Notes under the pieces: model-generated | Told to the model about the DNA's origin: nothing | The model's database searches: none | Seen by the model: the letters and a program-made list of their open reading frames with translations, nothing else | In this document: positions 1 to 11,178 of the stretch, one piece after another | Numbering within the stretch: position 1 is the first letter of the stretch | Layout: every line of letters begins with the position of its first letter | Position numbers and translations under genes: made by a program | From: Saccharomycopsis fibuligera x Saccharomycopsis cf. fibuligera | Taxonomy: Eukaryota > Ascomycota > Saccharomycetes > Ascoideales > Saccharomycopsidaceae | Length of the DNA: 64,000 nt | Assembly (NCBI GenBank): GCA_001936135.1 | Contig: CP012809.1 | Location: forward strand, 3,335,501 to 3,399,500 | Direction of reading: 5' to 3'

Positions 1-1274
1 CATTAATAATGTTTTTCTCATAACAGTCACCACTGTAGCTCTTTGGCTAGGACATGAAAAATTAAATCTTGATATTTTTTTTTCTTCAATCTGTTAAAAT
101 GTTGTTGAGACTCAGTCCTGACCTAATAGTGATAGTTTCATAATTCTTGGTTTACAAAACTCTACTGCATTCTCTTGGTTTTGATATGGCGTTTTTTCAA
201 TAGTTTTCGTTCATTGATCTTGTTTTTTTTTTTAGCCTTGAATAAATATTTCACTTCTCACAATTCGCAAACTACTCCTGTAATATTGATCTTCTGGTCT
301 TGGGTTTCTCCATCTGTCTCATTATGATTCTTTTAATTTCCTAATGATTTGCTATCTTCCTGAAAGGACGTACCATTTTGAATAGTTATTATGCTTTACT
401 GTTGGTATGTGTATATTAAAACAGACTTGCAAACGACTTCAGTAGGAAAAAAAATTGATAATATCTTTTTTTTTTTTTTCCTCTTTCCCCCCAGAGACAG
501 GCGGCCAGCATGAGGGTGAGAGGCTCCAGACACCAAAGCACAGCAGTGGAAAAAACCGTCTCGTCCAGCAGGGCAAGCAACACGGAGGGCACGGGATCAG
601 CCGTCGCCGCCGTCCAGCCGCCCGCACCAAAGACGGCCACAGAGAGACTGGCACAGTGTCCACCGCCAGGGACCGCTGCGGAAAAGAAAACACCGGGCGG
701 TTGTGGGCATGTGATAATCTCGTGACGTGAACACACATAGACAGTGACTGTGTAGTGGCTACTAGGGCTTTTTCTGGGGCATAAACTCTAGCCCCATATA
801 AAGTCACATGACTTTCAACTGAGCGAAAAACAAGAAAAATTCACGCCTGTGCGCTTAGTATACAGCTGTGGTTCCCGCAATTTCAACTTTTCAATTTCAA
901 AATTGTGTGGGGGGAATATACGACGACACCGTTTTAGTCAAATACTGCAGTGCAGTTAGTTATGTGGCTCCCAACATCAAGCAACTATGGAAAAAAAAAA
1001 AAGCAGCAACCGCGACCAACTACTCACCACATCACCTTACATCATTGGGAGATGCTCGTGACATCCAACATAGCCCAGCGCTTGTGCCGCCTCAAAGCTC
1101 ACTGGATATTGATACTGCAACATATACAGACAACCGAGTGTGTCACTGTCATTTTGTCGTTGAGCCAACAGCAACAACGAATTTTGAGCATTCTCCATCA
1201 GAGATTTCTGAGTTGTGCATCGTAATATATAAAACACTACACTACTAATGGACGTAAATCGATTGGCATTGTTG

Positions 1275-1308
<34 letters not shown>

Positions 1309-2084
1309 ACAAAAAGTTGCAAAAAAGACTATATACGATAAGCATATGCATGTTATCGTGTGTGCAATTTTTTGCTTTTTTTTTTTTTTTTTTGGCGTAT
1401 GTCTCCGGCCATAAAGAACTGTTCCAAGTTCTGCCTTTGCGGGGAGGAAACTTTTCCCACAGAAAATAAATACGGTACCATAATTTGGCATAATTTAACT
1501 TATTTGGGATACTTTAGCAATAGCGATAGCGATGGTGCAATCATGTTTGCGGAGTAAACAAGGTTTGGAAGCTTGGCGAAGAGAAACTACAGTTGCAGCT
1601 CATGAAAAATTGTTGCTGCACAATGTTACACATTTGAAAACACATTGACAGTTATTTACAGTTCATCCATCGTGTTTCAACTTTTCCCCCACCCCTCCCT
1701 CGCAATGCTTTTCCGAAACAGTTGCAGTTGTTTGTAGAGGGTTGCTCAATTTTCGAACTACTGTGTTTCTGGCTGACGGTTTTGTGCGGTTTGTGACAAT
1801 TAGCGATTTGCCTTTGCCATTCTTCTTGTCGTTGCACACCCACTTAGTTCAAGGCAAAGAAGCTGATTGCAATATTTTGGCAAACAGCTACTTTTGAGTT
1901 AAAGTAGATGATAACTGCTTCTTTTTCTTATGTATATATATCTATAGAGGAGAACGCGGTCTGATTATGTATGATTGGCTAATTTCACAACTGTAATTTT
2001 GCAATGCTGAAGATAATCAATCAATCACTTGTACCGGTTCTTTTTTGTTATTATTGTATATATATTAAAATAAAAAAAATTATA
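1..2084. other. Gene-poor intergenic stretch
   Basis: No open reading frame here looks like a conserved protein; those present are short, lack an ATG or run through homopolymers. The stretch is AT-rich with long poly-T tracts (31 T at 1277-1307, 18 T at 1376-1393). A shorter GC-rich island lies at about 490-720. No tRNA-like or snRNA-like structure was recognised. It could hold regulatory DNA or an untranslated RNA, but the sequence does not show which. Confidence 0.6.
1277..1307. repeat. Poly-T homopolymer, 31 bp
   Basis: This is an uninterrupted run of 31 T. A second run of 18 T follows at 1376-1393. Runs of this length recur in gaps across the window (3628-3664, 20493-20523, and poly-A at 55875-55901). 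They may act as nucleosome-excluding DNA. Their exact length in the assembly is uncertain. Confidence 0.9.
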
Positions 2085-2402
2085 TCATGTACGAAGCATA
2101 GCGGCAATCTTGCTGCTTTTCTTTGCAAAAGTATAAAATTTGATTTTTGCTCTTCCTTTGACTTTGACCGGATGAAAACTGGTTTTATTTGGCCCATTAT
2201 AGTCTTCTATGCTCACTTCCTGGCCATTCGGAAATTTCCAAACATACTTCCTCTGGACTTGATAGTAAAGTAAAGTCACATTGCCGTAACATAAGCCTGA
2301 GGATCTAACCACCGCCGCATCCCTTTTTATCAAAGCAGTCAACGTTGATTTTCCATTTTTGGCGATGCCAATTCTTCCCAATTCTGGTGCACTTTTCTGC
2401 AT
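2085..2402 (-). CDS. Orphan ORF, 105 aa, unknown basic protein
   Basis: The ORF starts at an ATG and encodes 105 residues rich in Lys and Arg, with a WKFPNGQEV-like stretch near residue 60 and a basic C-terminus. I do not recognise the family. In its favour, it has a real ATG, mixed codon use without low-complexity runs, and no obvious in-frame CTG, matching the accepted genes nearby. The frame is open for 14 codons upstream of the ATG. Against it, it lies alone in a gene-poor stretch and no domain can be named. No signal peptide or membrane segment is seen. It could be a young gene, the last exon of a spliced gene, or chance. Confidence 0.35.
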   Translation of the reverse strand: MQKSAPELGRIGIAKNGKSTLTALIKRDAAVVRSSGLCYGNVTLLYYQVQRKYVWKFPNGQEVSIEDYNGPNKTSFHPVKVKGRAKIKFYTFAKKSSKIAAMLRT

Positions 2403-3165
2403 CTTTTTCGTTTTTAGTATTTTGACACTTCCTAAGTGGACAATCTAATTATATGCTCGCTACATTATCGCTTAATTATTCAGAAATAACATGCATGCAT
2501 GAGCCTCTGGAAAACCCTATAGGTACGCGACCACAGTGAAAAACACTAGCTGGCTCTGTAGTACTACGTGAAATACATATTTAACTCAATAATTGTGAAT
2601 GTCTTCAAAACTAACCAAATGGCACAACAACATCCACGACTGTGTCACACCGGGCCCTGTGATTTGTAATTGATAGTAAACCAAGCCATTTCTATCTTTT
2701 TTTTTTTTTTCTTTTTTTCTTTTTTTTTTTTGTTTATTGTCTCATGTTGTAGGAATGCATGCAGGGAAAGAGAAGAGAAGCGTATTTGGAGCTGTAAACT
2801 ATGGTGCGTCTTTAATGTGATATCCGATAGACCCCGAAAGAAGACGACGAATACAATGGAAAACAGAAATTAGAACAGCTACTTTAAAACGCTCAATTGC
2901 TTGCCAAACTACAACGTATGAGTCGTATTCTACAATGTAAGCAGTTATTTCTAATATTTTTTGTTTGTTCTTTGACGCCCGATGCTGATGAAACAAAAGG
3001 GTCTCATAATATTTTTTTTTTTTTTTTTGTCTTGTGACGAGATCAAGCTTTGAGTGGCTTGTTGATACTGGCTGACTAGTAGCTGTTGTTGTTTCGTTGG
3101 TGATAAGAATGCCGAATGCTAACCAGACATAGCTGGTGTTAGCAGAAATAGCGACGCGCCTTGAC

Positions 3166-3189
3166 GGGGGGGGGGGGGGGGGGGGGGGG
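3166..3189 (+). repeat. Poly-G homopolymer, 24 bp
   Basis: Twenty-four G residues run without interruption, between ordinary AT-balanced sequence on both sides. G-runs of this length are rare in yeast genomes and can form intramolecular quadruplex structures. No gene overlaps it with confidence. Confidence 0.9.
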
Positions 3190-3625
3190 TTTATCCAATA
3201 GCGTTGATGTTGCATGAGCTAGTTACCTGGTTGATCTAAATTAGCTAACGATGAATCAAATATGACTGATCTGCTTGTACTGAATGCAAGGGCTAACTGG
3301 CAGACGGGGCTAGTGCACCGACTAGTGTAGATAAACAGTGTCTCTTTTCATGGAAGGTATGGTAAGAACCGGTGGTAGAAAGGGGCTTCAAGAGGCTTTA
3401 CCAGGCTAGTGTGGGTGGGCGATTCTGTTGCACTTCAACCATATGCGTAGCTGAAGTTAGGATATCTCGAAAAAGCTTGTAATAAACACATACCAACCAA
3501 CCATGGACTCTTGTTGTGACAATTGCTATCCCCGTCTTTTCTTTTCTTTTCTTTTCTTTTCGTAAAGCTATAACTAACCTCGCATTAGATCTGTGGTTAT
3601 GGTCGGAGAGTGTGGTTTATACGGT

Positions 3626-3627
<2 letters not shown>

Positions 3628-3664
<37 letters not shown>
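3628..3664. repeat. Poly-T homopolymer, 37 bp
   Basis: This is an uninterrupted run of 37 T, the longest homopolymer in the window. Confidence 0.9.
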
Positions 3665-3666
<2 letters not shown>

Positions 3667-4499
3667 TTTTCATTTTTGCAACACAATAGCACTGAAGTAG
3701 ACATGTTGTAATGTTGCTTGCGCTCTGACACAGTTGCCCCACAGCAAGCGAGCGAGCGAAAACCCTCAACCAGCGAATGTGACATCTAGGCCAGCCCATG
3801 GCGCGGCGAATATCGACAGGAGCAGGGGGAAGGGGAAGGGGGGCATTACAGTTACAGTTATGATTATGATTGGTTTACTGCAACTTGGCAGGTAAGTACA
3901 AAGTAGACCCTTGAGCACCGCAAGCTACAAGCAGGTTAGTTAGGGCACACTACACCCAAGCAGTGGTGGTGAGGTGAGTCTACAGCAATGTGGAGGCATA
4001 GAGCGGACTGATCAAAACGGTGTGCCATGCCCAGCCTGGAGCTACAGCTATAGCTATAGCTGTAGAGCGAGCGACACATCTACTTGTGGCCGATGATCAT
4101 CATCAACTGCCGAGACAGCCTACCAGCCGGTAGCGAGATCAGCGCTGCGCTGCAAGGGAGGCCTTCGGGCCTTCAGGCCTGAGCTAGCGGTAGCTAGTGC
4201 CCAGCAGCGATGTTTACCTAGGCAAAAGCAGAAGAAGCGAGAGCGAGAGCGAGAGCAAGAGCGAGACAGAGTACACTCTCTATGGATTATATTTGTGTAT
4301 TTGTGTATCGGTGCAGCCTGTAGTGAGAACAGGCTCCGGTGATGTTGTGTGTACAGCAGCGGTACTAAACACCACAACGGTTGGGAAGCCCCGGGGCCGA
4401 GTGACAGGACAGGGTAATAGTGTGTACTGCAGCACTGTGCTGCGATATTGCAGCAGAGCGCAGAAGATTGCTGTGGGTTGCTGTGGGTTGCTGGGCGCT

Positions 4500-4509
4500 T
4501 ATATATAAA
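4500..4509 (+). promoter_or_regulatory. TATA box, probable PSP1 core promoter
   Basis: A TATATATAAA element is followed by CT-rich DNA and then a TTTCCA/CATTTC repeat tract (about 4580-4650), as is usual for a yeast transcription start zone. The next gene on this strand is PSP1, so the predicted 5'UTR is several hundred bases long and includes the intron at 4887-5085. Confidence 0.45.
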
Positions 4510-4886
4510 GCCACTGCCGCTTTCTCTCTCTCTCACATTCTTTCTATCAGCGCCTGCCACACTCAGCGTTTAAACTGCTACTCTGTTTCCGTTTCCATTT
4601 CCATTTCCATTTCAATTTTCATTTCCATTTCAATCTCATTCTCATTCTCACAATTGGCCACCTGGGACTCCCTCGCACTCATAATCATAAGCGCTATCGC
4701 CAGCTACTCGTGCGTCCTCATTTCATCGCAAATCACACATCCGCAGATCGCCCTTTGGCCAGGACCTCTAGTGCTCCTCTGCCCGCCCCTGTTTTAGACC
4801 AGCCTTATTCTCGGGTCTCTCCATCCACCATCAAGGCTGTTTGCTTTTGCTTTCCGCTGACCTTGCTTGGAAACAGCTTTTCTACG

Positions 4887-5085
4887 GTACGTATTCACCA
4901 TCCATATATATACCATTTGTTTGCCTGTCTTTGTTGTCCTCACTTCAGCTCCTTTCTTTTTCTTTTTCTCTCTCCTTCCAATTCCGCAAATTACACTCTT
5001 GTCCAAGCAACCTCATCCCGCTCCTTCGCGCCATCATAGACACTTATAGACTGCATAGACTAACATACTCTTTCCTCTCCCCCAG
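4887..5085 (+). other. Candidate 5'UTR intron of PSP1
   Basis: The donor is GTACGT at 4887. The branch site is ACTAAC at 5059-5064. A pyrimidine-rich tract and the acceptor CAG end at 5085. The 199-nt length and the 22-nt branch-to-acceptor distance suit a yeast intron. It lies wholly upstream of the PSP1 ATG at 5231. A stronger donor (GTAAGT at 3892) could pair with the same acceptor to give a much longer intron. Confidence 0.5.
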
Positions 5086-5230
5086 AATAGATTAAAAGAG
5101 TACTGAAAAACAAAAAAACAAAAAAACAAAAAAACAACAGAAAATTATAATTACTACTCATCTCTTTTCTTTTCTCCATTCGCATTTTCTAAGCTTATAG
5201 ACTCATCCAAAATTTCACTTATTTCAAAGC

Positions 5231-7963
5231 ATGTTCACTTACTCTCAAAAAGATAGATCAATTTTCAGCAGCTCCGACAGCTTAAAAATCGCAAACTCCC
5301 CAACTTCCCTCTACTCCGCCGGCTTTTCCAGATCCGCAACCCCTGTCAATAATCAAAACAACAACAGCAGCAGCATTCCTTACGCTTCTGTCAACACTCC
5401 TGCAACTACTGCAAACAACACTCCACTCCAATTCAAAGACCTCTCAGACTTACGCTTTGAAAATAATATTAACATGGTGGCCTCTACCACTACCACTGCC
5501 GATACAGCCTCAGCCCCAGCCCCAGCAGCAACTGCAGCAACTGCAACTGCAGCTGCATCCGCAACCCACGCCACTAACAATGCCTTTGCAGCAGTCAACT
5601 CTTCTGGCTCCTCTTCTTCAGTTTCTTCCTCATCTTCCTTACCTGGCATCAACGTTGCTGACAGCGCTGAATTTGCTAGCGAAGCTACCACTAAGGATTT
5701 GGAAAAGTACATTCATGACTTGACTGACGAAGAAGAATCTCGCAGTAACACCCCTTACTCCGATAACCAACAATCCCAATCTTCCTTCCGCAGCGCTTCC
5801 CCATTCCACTTGACTTCAATTTGGGACAATTCCACCACCGCTACTAATAACAACAACAGCAACGACGTCCCAATCTTGATGCATAACACTCCTTTGAAAG
5901 CAACTGTCACTAGATCAAACTCATTGCCAAAAAATAGCAATTTGAGTATTGATGTCAACCAAGCCAACACCCAAAACGTGCCAAACCCAATTAGATCAGC
6001 TTTTGCTGCTCCATCTTCCACCGCCAATGGCAACACCTTGTCTGTGCAAAACTTGGACCACAGAAGAAAATTATCTGCCACTGAATCCATTTGGGGTTCT
6101 TCCAGTACCGGTGGTTTCACTCCAAGCTCAGAGTTTTTTGGTAGAAACATTACCTCTAATGACATTAACAGCTTAAACAATGGTTTGAACTTTTTGAACT
6201 TGAAGTCCGAGCAACAAAAACAACAAAAACAACAACAGCAGCAGCAACAATTGAAATCCCCATTATTGGCTTCTTTTGGTCAAAAATATGGCCAAAATGC
6301 TCCTTCTGGCGCTGGTAACTTGGACGTGTTTTCTCCCTCCAGAAATGCATTCTTTTCTCCAAATGCTTCTGCAAACTTGAACAACTCAAGCACCGTTCCA
6401 AGAACCTCGGTTAATTCTTTGTTTGACACTACACCAATGAATATTGCATCGGCTTCGGCTTCGGCTCCAGCTCCAGCTACCGCTGTTAACATGGCTCAAG
6501 TGTTGAACTACTTTTCCAAAAATGATGAAAGTCCAATTCTGCAATTGACGTTTGATGACTTGAAGAACTTGAACTATGAAAAGGTCTTTTCAAGCAAAGC
6601 TGGCCAATTGCCTAGATTTTTGCTTCCTGGTCAAGACATCAATGACCCACACCACCATCAATTCCAAAACATTAACCAACAATACCAATTAGTTTTGGTA
6701 TCTTTCAAGCACGGAAGATTGGATATCTTTTACTATCCTGCCAATTTCAACAACAGCAACATGTTGTTGAAGAATGGCGACTTAGTCTTTGTTGAAGCTG
6801 ATAGAGGTAAAGATTTGGGTATGGTTGTCTCTACTGATATCTCCATTGACGATGCCAGATTGATCAAAATGATTCAATATGAAGAGCAAACTGATGCTCT
6901 TAAATTTGATCAATCTGATGATGCTAAAAATGGCAACTCTAATGCTAATAATGGCAACAACGTTGCCCCACCACAACCACATGTGCCAAAACAGGTTCTT
7001 CGCACTGCCATGTCTCATGAATTATCTCAAATTTCTCACAAGGACAGTGATGAACTCAAGGCATTGCAAATTATGCAGTCAAAGCTTCTAGTCCACAAAG
7101 TGCCAATGAAAGTTCTCGGTGCTGAATACCAATGGGATCGCCGGAAGTTGACTTTTTACTATGTTGCTAACAAGCGTATTGATTTCAGAGACTTGGTTAA
7201 GGACATTTTCCGTATTTACAAAACAAGAATCTGGATGTGTGCAGTGTCCCCAGTGGATATGGGCATCAAAAACACCATTGTTGACCAAGGACAACAACAG
7301 CAGCAGCAACAACAACAACAACAACAACAGCAACAAAATGGTATTAGCATTACTCCATTCATGCAACAGCAACAGCAACAGCAACAGTTCCAACAGTTCC
7401 AGTTTCCTGTTGAAAAGCAACAATCATTTTCGTTCAACAGCAATAATGGTAATGCTAACAACAACACCAACGGGTCTCCTACTAACAATAACGGAAGCAA
7501 TACTGGAAGCCTCGGCAGCATTGGAAGTCTTGGCACCGGATTTCCTCGCCATTATAGTCATCATGAAACAAGGGATTCCACCTCATCCAATGGTAGCATT
7601 ACTGCTGGTGATTTTTACATGTCTGCTCCTCCTCTTAACGTCGCTGCCACTGCTGCCACTGCTCAACAACAACAACAACAACAACAGCAACAACAGCAGC
7701 ACATCTTTGTTGGTAATGCTAGTGCAGGTAATAATGGCGGAAACTATAGCTATACTACCACACCAGTCACTGATACTTTTGGATTCAATGCACCAGCAGC
7801 TCAATCAGCCGGAATTCGCCAACAAAGTTTTGGCCACCCACAGCAATTGGTTGGATTCAATTCTGTTAATGGCGGGGCCAATAACGGTCAATTTTATCAA
7901 AAGCAACAACTCGCTCAAGTTGGGAATGGCAATGGCAATGGTTTAGCCGGCGTTTGGAATTGA
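5231..7963 (+). CDS. PSP1: PSP1 C-terminal domain protein
   Basis: The protein is 910 residues and belongs to the Psp1/YLR177W family. In S. cerevisiae, PSP1 was found as a suppressor of DNA polymerase alpha mutations and is linked to mRNA-associated granules; the biochemical role is unclear. The first 450 residues are low-complexity, rich in Asn, Ser, Ala and Gln. The conserved PSP1 domain spans about residues 480-678, from the QLVLVSFKHGRLDIFYYP strand through to WMCAVSPVDMG. Three poly-Gln tracts follow it (about 686-705, 715-728 and 815-828), and the tail is Asn/Gly-rich. Only one in-frame CTG was seen in 910 codons, near residue 438. The ATG at 5231 is preceded by an A-rich leader and a likely 5'UTR intron. 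Confidence 0.85.
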   Translation: MFTYSQKDRSIFSSSDSLKIANSPTSLYSAGFSRSATPVNNQNNNSSSIPYASVNTPATTANNTPLQFKDLSDLRFENNINMVASTTTTADTASAPAPAATAATATAAASATHATNNAFAAVNSSGSSSSVSSSSSLPGINVADSAEFASEATTKDLEKYIHDLTDEEESRSNTPYSDNQQSQSSFRSASPFHLTSIWDNSTTATNNNNSNDVPILMHNTPLKATVTRSNSLPKNSNLSIDVNQANTQNVPNPIRSAFAAPSSTANGNTLSVQNLDHRRKLSATESIWGSSSTGGFTPSSEFFGRNITSNDINSLNNGLNFLNLKSEQQKQQKQQQQQQQLKSPLLASFGQKYGQNAPSGAGNLDVFSPSRNAFFSPNASANLNNSSTVPRTSVNSLFDTTPMNIASASASAPAPATAVNMAQVLNYFSKNDESPILQLTFDDLKNLNYEKVFSSKAGQLPRFLLPGQDINDPHHHQFQNINQQYQLVLVSFKHGRLDIFYYPANFNNSNMLLKNGDLVFVEADRGKDLGMVVSTDISIDDARLIKMIQYEEQTDALKFDQSDDAKNGNSNANNGNNVAPPQPHVPKQVLRTAMSHELSQISHKDSDELKALQIMQSKLLVHKVPMKVLGAEYQWDRRKLTFYYVANKRIDFRDLVKDIFRIYKTRIWMCAVSPVDMGIKNTIVDQGQQQQQQQQQQQQQQQNGISITPFMQQQQQQQQFQQFQFPVEKQQSFSFNSNNGNANNNTNGSPTNNNGSNTGSLGSIGSLGTGFPRHYSHHETRDSTSSNGSITAGDFYMSAPPLNVAATAATAQQQQQQQQQQQQHIFVGNASAGNNGGNYSYTTTPVTDTFGFNAPAAQSAGIRQQSFGHPQQLVGFNSVNGGANNGQFYQKQQLAQVGNGNGNGLAGVWN

Positions 7964-9077
7964 ATTGGGGGCTATACTCTTGTATGGTTTTTATTTTTGG
8001 AGCATTGATCATTCATCATGATGATTTCATGATTTATCTTAATTGCACAATCTGCACTGTTTGAGTATAAATTTTTACTTATTGCACCTTATGATACATT
8101 TTTCATTAAATCTTTTTAATTTTTATATTTATGTCTTATTATCTTATTTGTTTATTTGTTTACGAGAGCGCTGATAGAGGGTACACTACACTACATTACA
8201 TAAATTTACACGTTACTTTTTATTTACTACTGTTACTATAACCAATGCAAAAACAGCTACAATTATTTTTTATTTAAATTTTATTTAATTTTATTTTCCA
8301 GCTTAGATGGTGGGGGATATGTAGATTACTAAGCTTGGACTAATTCTCTTGTGGTTAGTACTTTTGCTTGACTTTTATATTATATATGTATTGGTGTAGT
8401 TGAAAAATGGCCTTTTATTTACAATGTTATTATAATAACAAAAGTCTGCCGCGATGTATACTCTCACCGCGGCAAACGCACCCTTTCATATATTTATTGT
8501 CTTAGCAAATCGACTTCCTTTTGTTCATTTTTGAGGTTTTAGTAACTCCTGGATCGAGAAAAACTTGCTTGCTTGCTTGCTTGCTTCAGCTTCACTGTAT
8601 TCAACCGCATCGAAGGCAACAATATTACCTCATGAAATGAGAATACTTAGCTAGCTCTTAGACCCTATAGTGATAACAATCAAGGGAGCGGTTACAGGAA
8701 GATCGAAGATCGATTGGAACAACGAAGCCCTATAGCCCGCTTGTCCTGACAGCAACTGAGAAATACTAGGCATCGTCAAGATGGTGCATTTCTGGTGTAT
8801 GTTGCAAACCAACCATGCATAGTTAACGATTATCGATGTTGACATACATGCACGGGGAGGACAAGATTGACGCAAACGAAAAACAAAAATAAACAAACGC
8901 CAAAAAAAAAAAAAAAAAACAAGAAAAACGCCCGGTGATGAGACTGATCCCGATACCTTACCGGTGCGATGAGCCTTACGAAACGTGTCTCTGCGGCTGA
9001 TATCTGGAGCTTACTACCAAGACCATCCCACACGAATAAACACAGCATAGTACACATAGTACACACAGCATTAGAAC
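7964..9077. other. PSP1-PPH3 intergenic region
   Basis: This holds the PSP1 3' end and the PPH3 promoter, both genes on the plus strand. It contains an AT-rich terminator-like stretch after PSP1, a CTTG tandem repeat at about 8568-8586, and an A-run at about 8904-8920. No gene or structured RNA was recognised. Confidence 0.6.
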
Positions 9078-10010
9078 ATGGTGGATATAGATAGGACCAT
9101 CGAGCTCATCAAAAACTGCAAGCACATTCCTGAGCGCGACGTTGAAGAAATATGCTACAAGGTCCAAGAACTCCTCATTGAAGAATCCAATATCCAACTA
9201 GTATACCCGCCGGTGATCATCTGTGGAGACATTCATGGCCAACTTCATGACCTTCTTGCGCTATTTGACAAGAATGGTGATTGTCCCGATGCCAGATATT
9301 TGTTTCTAGGAGATTTTGTTGATCGTGGGTTTTATTCACTAGAGACTTTCTTGCTCTTGATTTCGTTGAAGTTGAGGTATCCGGACCGCATTACTTTGGT
9401 TAGAGGAAACCACGAGTCTAGGCAAATCACTACGGTTTACGGCTTTTATGATGAATGTCTTCGAAAGTATGGGTCAGTGAATGTGTGGCGATATTGCTGC
9501 GAGGTGTTTGATTATTTGGCCCTCGGTGCATTGATAGACGGTGGTGGTAATGGGGGCGGCGGAATATTTTGTGTACATGGTGGGCTATCTCCCGATATTG
9601 ATTTCATTGATCAGATTAAATACATTGACCGCAAGCAAGAAGTGCCGCACGAAGGAGCAATGTGTGATTTACTTTGGAGTGATCCTGACGAAGTGCCGGC
9701 TTGGGGAATCAGTCCGCGAGGTGCTGGGTATTTGTTTGGTAAGAATGAGGTGAAGAAGTTTTTGCATCACAATAATTTGAATTTGATTGCTAGAGCACAT
9801 CAGTTGGTGATGGAAGGCTATAAAGAATTGTTTGAGGGCGGATTGGTGACAGTATGGTCTGCGCCAAATTACTGCTATCGATGTGGCAATGTAGCTGCAG
9901 TGTTAAAAGTTGATGATTATTTGAATAGAGAGTACGTTATATTTGAAGCGGCTACCAAGGATGTTGATGCTATTCCATCCAAGAACCCCGCAGCAGAATA
10001 TTTCTTGTGA
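9078..10010 (+). CDS. PPH3: PP4-type serine/threonine phosphatase catalytic subunit
   Basis: The protein is 310 residues, like S. cerevisiae Pph3 (308). It is a metal-dependent PPP-family phosphatase that, with Psy2/Psy4-type partners, dephosphorylates gamma-H2A and checkpoint kinases after DNA damage. The metal and catalytic motifs are all present: GDIHGQ, GDFVDRG, RGNHESR, and the C-terminal [10 protein letters not shown]. The end YFL matches the methyl-esterified Leu tail of PP2A/PP4. The segment [18 protein letters not shown] is near-identical to Pph3, which favours Pph3 over Sit4 or PP2A. One oddity is a Gly-rich insert of about six residues (GGGNGGGG) around residue 157, just before the IFCVHGG strand. 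No in-frame CTG was seen. Confidence 0.96.
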   Translation: MVDIDRTIELIKNCKHIPERDVEEICYKVQELLIEESNIQLVYPPVIICGDIHGQLHDLLALFDKNGDCPDARYLFLGDFVDRGFYSLETFLLLISLKLRYPDRITLVRGNHESRQITTVYGFYDECLRKYGSVNVWRYCCEVFDYLALGALIDGGGNGGGGIFCVHGGLSPDIDFIDQIKYIDRKQEVPHEGAMCDLLWSDPDEVPAWGISPRGAGYLFGKNEVKKFLHHNNLNLIARAHQLVMEGYKELFEGGLVTVWSAPNYCYRCGNVAAVLKVDDYLNREYVIFEAATKDVDAIPSKNPAAEYFL

Positions 10011-11178
10011 GAAACCAAAAGACGGATTTCAGCACAAATGGCCGCGACATTCAGAAGCAGATCTTACTGCTGCCGTCCAATGAAGAACGGTAAGACAAGT
10101 GGCAATGGCAAAGGAAATACGTATGCCAGGACAGCCATAGATAGATAGCTAGATACTTTGCGCTACCCAAGGCAAAATTTGAAGGAAGAAGAAGATGGCC
10201 CTTTTAGTAGGCTTTTCGAAGCGAGAAATTCGAACCTTCCAATATATCAACTGATCCCGTCAATGCCTCAACTATGCTCGTCTTTCTAAAGAGTTACTAA
10301 AGCTATTAAAATTAAACTGATGGGACGTATATCCACTAGTATGATGTCTTTTTTCAGAATCACTAGAAATTGCGACGCGCAATGAGAATGAGCACACTTT
10401 ACACGTATTGCGCTAAGGTTGAACTGCTCTTTTTTTTTTCCTTTTTTTTTTCTTTTACGTCTTTTGAGTCAAATAAAAGATGCAAAGGTGCTAGTCCATA
10501 TTGCACTCTATGTGCTGTACGGCCAATTCTGGCGGTGCTGCCGATACTAGTGCCGGGGTCATGTTTAGTATTTATCATTGAATTGGGATCATTTTCGCGT
10601 CACTGGATCAATTTATATACTATATATCAGTTTCTGTTTCACTTGAAATCAAACAATACAATTTGCGGATCACTATGGAATATCATTACTATTATTTTAA
10701 TGCATAATTTTTTGTGTGTGGCGAAATTACTAAAGTCTTTCACTACAGTTTCATCAAAAGAGGCATAAGTAGTTCACGGTTGCCAAAGTGCTCAAATCCA
10801 AATGCCCCATATGGGATGTTCCCAGTACTAGCTCATTATGTAAGCAAAGCGATACATGCTGGCAGACATCTTGCAATTTTTGGGGAATGAATGACCGGCC
10901 TACTAATAGGTAGTGATTTTGAGACAATGTCCATTTTGGGTATCAACAAATGTCCATTGGACGTGTGTGTGCTTCAGGTGTGCAACTGTTCAGCGCCTGC
11001 TCTTGTATTTGTCCGGACAGCAAGCGACAATAGAACATTCGCTATGTACATACGTTACTTGGAAAGATCTGTATATTATAATGCTTAAAATACAATTAAA
11101 TAATGACAATAAAAATGTAAAAATCTAAAAATAAAATGAATTTACATTCACCTATTCTTTAACTTCATAACTCATTAA
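10011..11178. other. Convergent gap between PPH3 and PAA1
   Basis: Both flanking genes end here. The gap is AT-rich, with T-runs near 10430-10455 and a short GATA-type repeat at about 10138-10155. An open frame at 10370-10768 lacks an ATG at its start, encodes a poly-Phe run and resembles no family. Nothing else was recognised. Confidence 0.55.

Larger units (their letters stand above)
2403..4499. other. Gene-poor, repeat-rich region upstream of PSP1
   Basis: No convincing gene is present. The region carries simple repeats: 24 consecutive G at 3166-3189, a TTTTC pentamer array at 3536-3561, 37 T at 3628-3664, GAGAGC hexamers at about 4236-4267, and a 10-bp tandem copy just before the TATA box (about 4471-4490). 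A strong splice-donor match (GTAAGT) sits at 3892. It could belong to a distal 5'UTR exon of PSP1, but no partner is proven. Confidence 0.55.

Noticed and set aside
3885-3900. Minus-strand GTACTTACCTGCC, similar to the 5' end of U1 snRNA
   Set aside because: Beyond the 5' end no U1 stem-loops or Sm site could be found; more likely a chance splice-donor-like match.
10370-10768. 132-codon plus-strand frame with hydrophobic stretches between PPH3 and PAA1
   Set aside because: The start is TTG, the hydrophobicity comes from T-runs, and no conserved pattern was seen.
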